The notes beneath the pieces were generated by a model. It did not search any database. It was given only the letters and a program-made list of their open reading frames with translations, and was not told where the DNA came from. The translations under genes were made by a program, and so were the position numbers. DNA of 19,053 bases, taken from positions 5,414-24,466 of the forward strand of contig DJKK01000278.1 of NCBI GenBank assembly GCA_002434595.1, given 5' to 3'. Numbering within the stretch: the first letter of the stretch is position 1; each line of letters begins with the position of its first letter. The stretch comes from Alphaproteobacteria bacterium UBA6544 (lineage in GTDB: Bacteria; Pseudomonadota; Alphaproteobacteria; UBA8366). Shown here piece by piece: positions 15,263 to 19,053 of the stretch.

Positions 15263-15852
15263 CCGAAAATTCGTGCCAGTTCCGAATCGAGGCGGGCCGT
15301 CAAGGAGCCTTCGTCGCCCGAATTGTCGATGACCACATCGGCGCGTGCCGAGCGTTCGTCATTGGAGAGTTGTGAAGCGATGCGCTTGCGCACCGCTGCT
15401 TCGTCGAGCCCGTCGCGCTTTGTCGCGCGTGCAACCGCGATGTCGGGGTCGACGATGACGACCCATGTCTCGTTGGCAAGGTCCTCCCATCCGGCTTCCA
15501 GCAACACCGCCGCGTCCATGACCAGCAAGGCATCCACGTCCTCGCTTTGGCATCCCGCAATCCACTCGGCGAACATGCGCCGGATCTCTGGATAAAGAAT
15601 GTCCGTCAGCTGCTTGAGTGCGTCTGGATTGCCGAAGACTTTGCTGCCCAATAACTTGCGATCGATCCTTTTGTCGGCGCCGACAACATCCGCGCCGAAG
15701 GTCTCTGCGATGCGTGCGAACGCCGCCGTTTCCGGCTCGTAGGCGCGGTGTCCGAGCACATCGCCATCCATGACGCGGGCGCCTTTTGATGCGAGATGTG
15801 CCGCGGCAGTCGATTTACCCGAGGCGATGCCGCCGGTGAGACCAATGATCAT
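15259..15852 (-). CDS. coaE: Dephospho-CoA kinase, COASY-like type
   Basis: A 197-residue kinase that would phosphorylate dephospho-CoA in the last step of CoA synthesis. The P-loop is GGIASGKST (residues 7-15), followed by a DGD motif, LGHRAY, a VFGN segment, LTDILYPEI where most bacterial enzymes have an H-P-x-I segment, MDAAVLLEAGW and KRDGLDEAAVRKRI. From memory, LGHRAY, RK(V/L)LGS(R/K)VFGN, LTDI, DAAVLLEAGW and RDGL.EAA are closer to the kinase domain of animal CoA synthase (COASY) than to typical proteobacterial CoaE. I chose the ATG at 15852 because MIIGLTGG is the family N-terminus; the upstream extension to 15909 is not family-like. No strong ribosome site is seen at either. It is convergent with the cupin, and their stops share TTAG. 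Confidence 0.88.
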   Translation of the reverse strand: MIIGLTGGIASGKSTAAAHLASKGARVMDGDVLGHRAYEPETAAFARIAETFGADVVGADKRIDRKLLGSKVFGNPDALKQLTDILYPEIRRMFAEWIAGCQSEDVDALLVMDAAVLLEAGWEDLANETWVVIVDPDIAVARATKRDGLDEAAVRKRIASQLSNDERSARADVVIDNSGDEGSLTARLDSELARIFG

Positions 15853-15940
15853 GTATGTTTCTGCCCGGATCTGTTTCCTACGGAGATAGTACGGAGAAAA
15901 GATAATCAATGCATAGTTTCAGAGGCTTGGACAGGTGATG

Positions 15941-15988
15941 CTTGAAACCGGCTTGCCGCGAGCAAACCTCTGTTGAGGGCGTTTCAAG
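15941..15988 (+). promoter_or_regulatory. Inverted repeat whose 3' arm overlaps a ribosome site
   Basis: CTTGAAAC at 15941-15948 and GTTTCAAG at 15981-15988 are exact complements separated by 32 bases. The second arm covers the first three bases of AAGGAG (15986-15991), the Shine-Dalgarno sequence six bases before the lyase ATG. A leader hairpin could mask the site, or the repeat could bind a regulator. Eight-base arms at this spacing can arise by chance. Confidence 0.25.
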
Positions 15989-15997
15989 GAGTCGGAC

Positions 15998-16936
15998 ATG
16001 GCAAGACCCAGTAAAGTCGAGATCACAGAAGTGGGCCCGCGCGACGGGTTGCAGGCGGAAGCAAATTTCATCCCGACGGACGCGAAGATTCGGTTCGTCA
16101 ACGGGCTGATTGCAGCGGGTGTGCCGCGGATCGAATTTTCGTCCTTCGTGTCGCCCAAGGCGATCCCGCAGCTTTCCGACGTGGTTGAGGTGTTCGAGGG
16201 CGTGAACCGTTCTAAGCCCTGCACGCTAGCCGCACTGGTGCCGAACGCCCACGGAGCAGTGCGCGCCGCCGAGGCCAAGGTCGATGAAATGATCGTTTTC
16301 ATGTCGGCGTCCGAAAGCCACAACCAGAAAAACGTCAATCGTTCGATCGACGAATCGCTACATGGTTTCGAGCGTGTTGCCCAGATCGCTGACGACGCGG
16401 GAATTCCGGTCCTTGGTGCGATCGCAACCGGGTTTGGTTGCCCCTTTGAAGGGGATGTTTCGCTGGATACTGTGGTGAAGATAGCAAAGCGGTATCGCGA
16501 ATATGGTTTCAAGGGGGTTGGGCTCGGTGACACGACCGGTATGGCGACACCGCTGATCGTGACCAAATTCGTGCGTGAACTCCAAGACAAGGTGCCGGAG
16601 CTCGATATCGCGCTTCATTTCCACAACACCCGCGGCATTGGCCTCGTCAACGTGGTTGCGGGTCTCGACGAAGGTATCGACAAATTTGATGCATCTTTCG
16701 CTGGGATTGGTGGCTGCCCCTTCGCGCCGAAAGCAACGGGCAATATCTGCACTGAGGATTTGGTCTACATGCTGGACGAGATGGGCATCAAGACGGGGGT
16801 CGATCTTCGGAAGATGATGGAGATCGCTTGCGACGTCGAGGATACGGTCGGCCGGGAGATGCCGGGACAGGTCATGAAGGCCGGTTTGCGTCTCGATCTC
16901 CATGGGATGGAATCCGTCGCCACGGCCAAAGGCTGA
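15998..16936 (+). CDS. HMG-CoA lyase family enzyme
   Basis: The 312-residue TIM-barrel enzyme belongs to the HMG-CoA lyase branch of the DRE-TIM metallolyases. Motifs are GPRDGLQ (13-19, with catalytic Arg15 and metal ligand Asp16), SASESHNQKNVN (103-114), FGCPFEG (146-152), LGDTTGMA (176-183), HFHNTRG with metal ligands H207/H209, and the signature GIGGCPFAPKATGN (236-249) with catalytic Cys240. These enzymes split 3-hydroxy-3-methylglutaryl-CoA to acetoacetate and acetyl-CoA; some relatives cleave other 3-hydroxyacyl-CoAs. The length is normal. AAGGAG (15986-15991) gives a clear start. The CoA-transferase just downstream suggests that the pair activates and cleaves a branched hydroxy-diacid. 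Confidence 0.92.
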   Translation: MARPSKVEITEVGPRDGLQAEANFIPTDAKIRFVNGLIAAGVPRIEFSSFVSPKAIPQLSDVVEVFEGVNRSKPCTLAALVPNAHGAVRAAEAKVDEMIVFMSASESHNQKNVNRSIDESLHGFERVAQIADDAGIPVLGAIATGFGCPFEGDVSLDTVVKIAKRYREYGFKGVGLGDTTGMATPLIVTKFVRELQDKVPELDIALHFHNTRGIGLVNVVAGLDEGIDKFDASFAGIGGCPFAPKATGNICTEDLVYMLDEMGIKTGVDLRKMMEIACDVEDTVGREMPGQVMKAGLRLDLHGMESVATAKG

Positions 16937-16949
16937 TACGGGCACTGAC

Positions 16950-18095
16950 ATGAGCCAACCGGAAGGCGCGCTTGCCGGAATACGCGTCGTCGATTTGACG
17001 CGTATCCTTGCGGGGCCGTTCTGCACCATGTTGCTCGGCGATATGGGCGCTGAGGTAATTAAGGTCGAAAGCCCTGGCGGCGGCGATGCGGTTCGCGGTC
17101 AGGGCGTGATCAAGGATGGCATGAGCTGGTACTTCGCCCAGTTCAATCGCAATAAGAAATCGGTCACCCTCGATCTTTATACGGATGAAGGGAAAGCGCG
17201 TCTGGCGGAACTTCTGGCGAGCGCGGACGTCTTAGTCGAGAACTTTCGCCCCGGCGTGCTCGACAATATGGGATTCGACGAAGCGCGACTGAAAGAATTG
17301 AATCCCGAATTGATCGTCGGCAGCGTCAATGGGTACGGCTCAATCGGGCCTTATGTAAATCGGCCGTCGTTCGACTTTATCGCCCAGGCGATGAGTGGAT
17401 TCATGAGCCTCACTGGTGAAATCGAAGGTGAACCCATGCGGGCGGCACCGCCAATCGCCGATTTGATTGCTGGCCTCTATTGTGCCTTCGGTGTCGTGAC
17501 GGCCATCGCCGCCCGTAACCGGACGGGTGAGGGGCAATACGTTGAAGCGAGCCTTAACAACAGCCTGATCTCGCTGATGGCGTTTCTGTCCGCCGAGTAT
17601 TTTGCGACGGGAAAACCGCCGGCGCGTAGCGGGAACAACCATGCTATTGTCGCCCCCTACGGCATGTTCAAGGCCAAGGACGGCGCTATTGCGGTGGCAC
17701 CTTCAAATGAGACCTATGCGATCCGCTTCCTCGACGCCGTCGGTCTCGGCGAGCTCATGGATGATGAACGCTTTCGCACTAATGCCGACCGCATGCGGAA
17801 TCGTACGGAACTTCTGGTGATCATCGATGCAGCGACGGAGAGGGAAACGGTCGATCACTGGATCGAGACAATCAATGCCGCCGGTTGTCCTTGCGGGCGC
17901 GTAATGACCCTCGACGAGGTTTTTGACGACCCGCAGGTGCGAGCAACGGAAATGGTGCTCGACGTCGATCATGGCGATCACGGCTCAATCCGCATGACGG
18001 GTTTTCCGGTAAAGATGTCGAAAACGCCAACACGCATTCACCGTCCCGCGCCCGACCTTGGTCAGCACAACAACGAGTTCTTCGGCGAGGATTAA
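16950..18095 (+). CDS. Class III CoA-transferase (CaiB/BaiF family), lyase partner
   Basis: A 381-residue class III CoA-transferase. It opens with LAGIRVVDLTRILAGPFCTM (8-27), then MGAEVIKVESPGGGDAVR (32-49), RNKKSVTLDL (67-76), NGYGSIGP and the catalytic Asp171 in PPIADLIAGLY, with RTGEGQYVEASL after it. I chose the ATG at 16950 because family N-termini start just before the L-x-G-I-(R/K)-V-V-(D/E) strand. The in-frame ATG at 16902 would overlap the lyase gene by 35 bases and adds unconserved residues. The gap to the lyase stop is 13 bases, so the two are surely co-transcribed. Related SUGCT/C7orf10-type enzymes use succinyl-CoA to activate glutarate and HMG, so HMG-like activation fits, as inference. 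Confidence 0.92.
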   Translation: MSQPEGALAGIRVVDLTRILAGPFCTMLLGDMGAEVIKVESPGGGDAVRGQGVIKDGMSWYFAQFNRNKKSVTLDLYTDEGKARLAELLASADVLVENFRPGVLDNMGFDEARLKELNPELIVGSVNGYGSIGPYVNRPSFDFIAQAMSGFMSLTGEIEGEPMRAAPPIADLIAGLYCAFGVVTAIAARNRTGEGQYVEASLNNSLISLMAFLSAEYFATGKPPARSGNNHAIVAPYGMFKAKDGAIAVAPSNETYAIRFLDAVGLGELMDDERFRTNADRMRNRTELLVIIDAATERETVDHWIETINAAGCPCGRVMTLDEVFDDPQVRATEMVLDVDHGDHGSIRMTGFPVKMSKTPTRIHRPAPDLGQHNNEFFGED

Positions 18096-18193
18096 CGGCC
18101 CTTGCCTGAGTTTTTCAACCGGTAGCGCTTAAATCCGTAGCACAGCTGCAATTTAAATCGCATCGGGCCATTTCGGCAGAACTTACAGCAGCG

Positions 18194-18408
18194 TTAGAGG
18201 AGCCTTTCCGCCCGGATTTTGATCCCCGCTTCCTCGCGGTCCCAGGTGTCGGCGGTAATGCCCGCTAAGCGCAGCGGGCCCTTTTGGATCTTGATCGTTG
18301 GCGTCTTCGGCAGTTCGTCCATGACGCGGATGTAGCGTGGAATCATGAATGTGCCATGCGAGCTCTTTCCGCGGCGACGTCCGCTGGAGGACGTACCGTG
18401 ATGGTGGC
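18194..18408 (-). pseudogene. C-terminal fragment of an acyl-CoA/AMP-forming ligase
   Basis: The reverse strand encodes FMIPRYIRVMDELPKTPT, then IKIQKGPLRL and TWDREEAGIKIRAERLL before TAA (18194-18196). This is the C-terminal lid domain of an AMP-forming acyl-CoA ligase, close to carnitine/crotonobetaine-CoA ligase-like enzymes. The preceding RARMAH lies one frame away. One missing T near 18345-18350 would restore RARMAH-FMIPRY, so a one-base deletion is likely; the other frame stops at TGA 18343-18345. The ATP-binding core, normally about 400 residues, is absent. Upstream the frame runs directly into aldolase-like sequence, so a deletion seems to have fused the two genes. The junction (about 18370-18420) is uncertain. 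Confidence 0.7.
18260..18285 (+). terminator. Hairpin plus short T-run, weak terminator candidate
   Basis: Seven-base arms (18260-18266 and 18273-18279) flank a six-base loop, and CC plus TTTT follow on the plus strand. It lies about 165 bases past the CoA-transferase stop and could end that transcript. It also lies inside the old ligase coding sequence, where GC-rich codons can form this by chance, and the T-run is short. Confidence 0.2.
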
Positions 18409-18989
18409 GCCCCTCTGTAAGGCGGCGAGGCGCGCTTCGGTCGCCTGTTCGAGAGCGTAGACAAATTCCTAACATTCGGACACGGTCGTGCCGCACACGA
18501 GATAGGCGTGATTTTCCAGTAGGGCGTCGTCGAGATTGTCCATCTCATCCATTAGGCGGGCCCCGAGTCTTCGGATTGTTGAAGATGCCCTCGAAGCTTT
18601 GGGTTGCGAGCGCGTCGTTGAAACGCACGCCCTTTGGAGAAATCGGAAGCATGGCTTCCGGCATCGGGTCGTGCCTGAAAAACCGCACCGTGGATAGTAT
18701 AGGCCGGGATGTCGTAGTTGAACCCAACGTCGAGCAGTGCGTCGCCGTCGGCATTCACCTTGACGAGTGTCGACGCCGTGATTTTCTCGAACAGGCGCGG
18801 GTAGGTGTTGATTAGGAATTGATCTGTTGTCCCCGGTATTCGTGCCGAGAGATGACCCAAGACAAGATCCGTCATGCCGTGGTGGGCTACCTGGCAATAG
18901 AACGCGGCAAGGTCGACGCGGGTTTGCCATTCGTCTGCCGTTACCTGGTCTCGGACCGAGATGTTTCGGGCGCGGGTGATTGCGGCCAT
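18409..18989 (-). pseudogene. Class II aldolase/adducin-family gene, deleted and frameshifted
   Basis: The start is well formed: GGGAGGAT about eight bases before the ATG at 18989, and a product running DLAAFYCQVAHHGMTDLVLG, HLSARIPG, FLINTYPRLFEKITASTLVK and VFQARPDA. These match the N-terminal half of class II aldolase/adducin proteins, which bind a divalent metal through His residues. After ARPDA the frame fails; MLPISPKGVRFNDALA and FEGIFNN continue in a second frame. The expected H-T-H metal-binding segment between these parts is missing, so an out-of-frame internal deletion is likely. DDALLENHAYLVCGTTVSEC continues in a third frame, ends at an in-frame TAG (18469-18471), and is followed by EFVYALEQATEARLAALQ. 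At least three disabling changes make this a pseudogene. Confidence 0.8.
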
Positions 18990-19053
18990 CGGCGAAATCC
19001 TCCCATGCGTATCCCAATAAATGGCGATATCCGCTCATAGCTAAACGGGTTCT

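Noticed and set aside
15853..15909. N-terminal extension of the dephospho-CoA kinase to an upstream ATG.
   Set aside because: The added residues are not family-like, and the conserved N-terminus MIIGLTGG starts at 15852.
16902..16949. Upstream start for the third CoA-transferase overlapping the lyase gene.
   Set aside because: The extra 16 residues are unconserved, and the family N-terminal strand follows the ATG at 16950 closely.
15919..17029. Two overlapping minus-strand open frames of about 220 codons each across the HMG-CoA lyase gene.
   Set aside because: Both are antisense to a gene with complete catalytic motifs and show no domain of their own.
17550..17565. Apparent loss of an active-site Asp in the third CoA-transferase (SLNNSL where relatives often have S-L-L-D-S).
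   Set aside because: The catalytic Asp of class III CoA-transferases, D169 in CaiB, lies in the earlier D-x-x-x-G segment, which is intact here as Asp171 (ADLIAGLY).

Overview
The window is bacterial DNA of moderately high GC, with closely packed genes and good Shine-Dalgarno sites. It reads like an alphaproteobacterium, perhaps a Rhodospirillales-like or marine lineage. That placement is inferred from gene content and codon style; no rRNA or other marker is present. I saw no tRNA, rRNA, insertion sequence, integrase or CRISPR array.

Layout. (1) 109-4551, minus strand: an SDR dehydrogenase, an acyl-CoA dehydrogenase, a fused two-domain class III CoA-transferase and a truncated quinone-oxidoreductase remnant, probably one leftward transcription direction. 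(2) 4663-10102, plus strand: alpha/beta hydrolase, crotonase, class III CoA-transferase, MmgE/PrpD protein and FAD monooxygenase, with abutting or overlapping starts that suggest an operon. (3) 10123-10650, minus: a lone small methyltransferase. (4) 10757-14500, plus: a second MmgE/PrpD protein, an SMP-30/gluconolactonase-type protein, a DUF1330-like small protein and a luciferase-like oxidoreductase. An 18-codon SDR stub (14516-14572) and a cysteine-dioxygenase-like cupin (14678-15262) follow. (5) 15259-15852, minus: a dephospho-CoA kinase of unusual, COASY-like type. (6) 15998-18095, plus: an HMG-CoA-lyase-like enzyme followed by a third class III CoA-transferase. (7) 18194-18989, minus: the fused, frameshifted remains of a class II aldolase and an acyl-CoA ligase.

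Together the genes look like an accessory catabolic island working on CoA thioesters. Acids would be activated by CoA-transferases, then oxidised, hydrated and dehydrogenated by the ACAD, crotonase and SDR. The flavin monooxygenase, luciferase-like enzyme, lactonase and hydrolase could act upstream on a cyclic or aromatic substrate, and the HMGL/CoA-transferase pair could finish a branched hydroxy-diacid. The substrate cannot be read from the sequence. The SDR resembles the alicyclic-acid dehydrogenase BadH, which makes an alicyclic or terpenoid-like acid a reasonable but unproven guess.

Several enzymes depart from the family pattern at catalytic positions: Asp for Glu in the ACAD, Ser for one crotonase Glu, Glu for Asp in one half of the fused CoA-transferase, and Cys for the SDR tetrad Asn. 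Four decayed genes show that the island is being remodelled.
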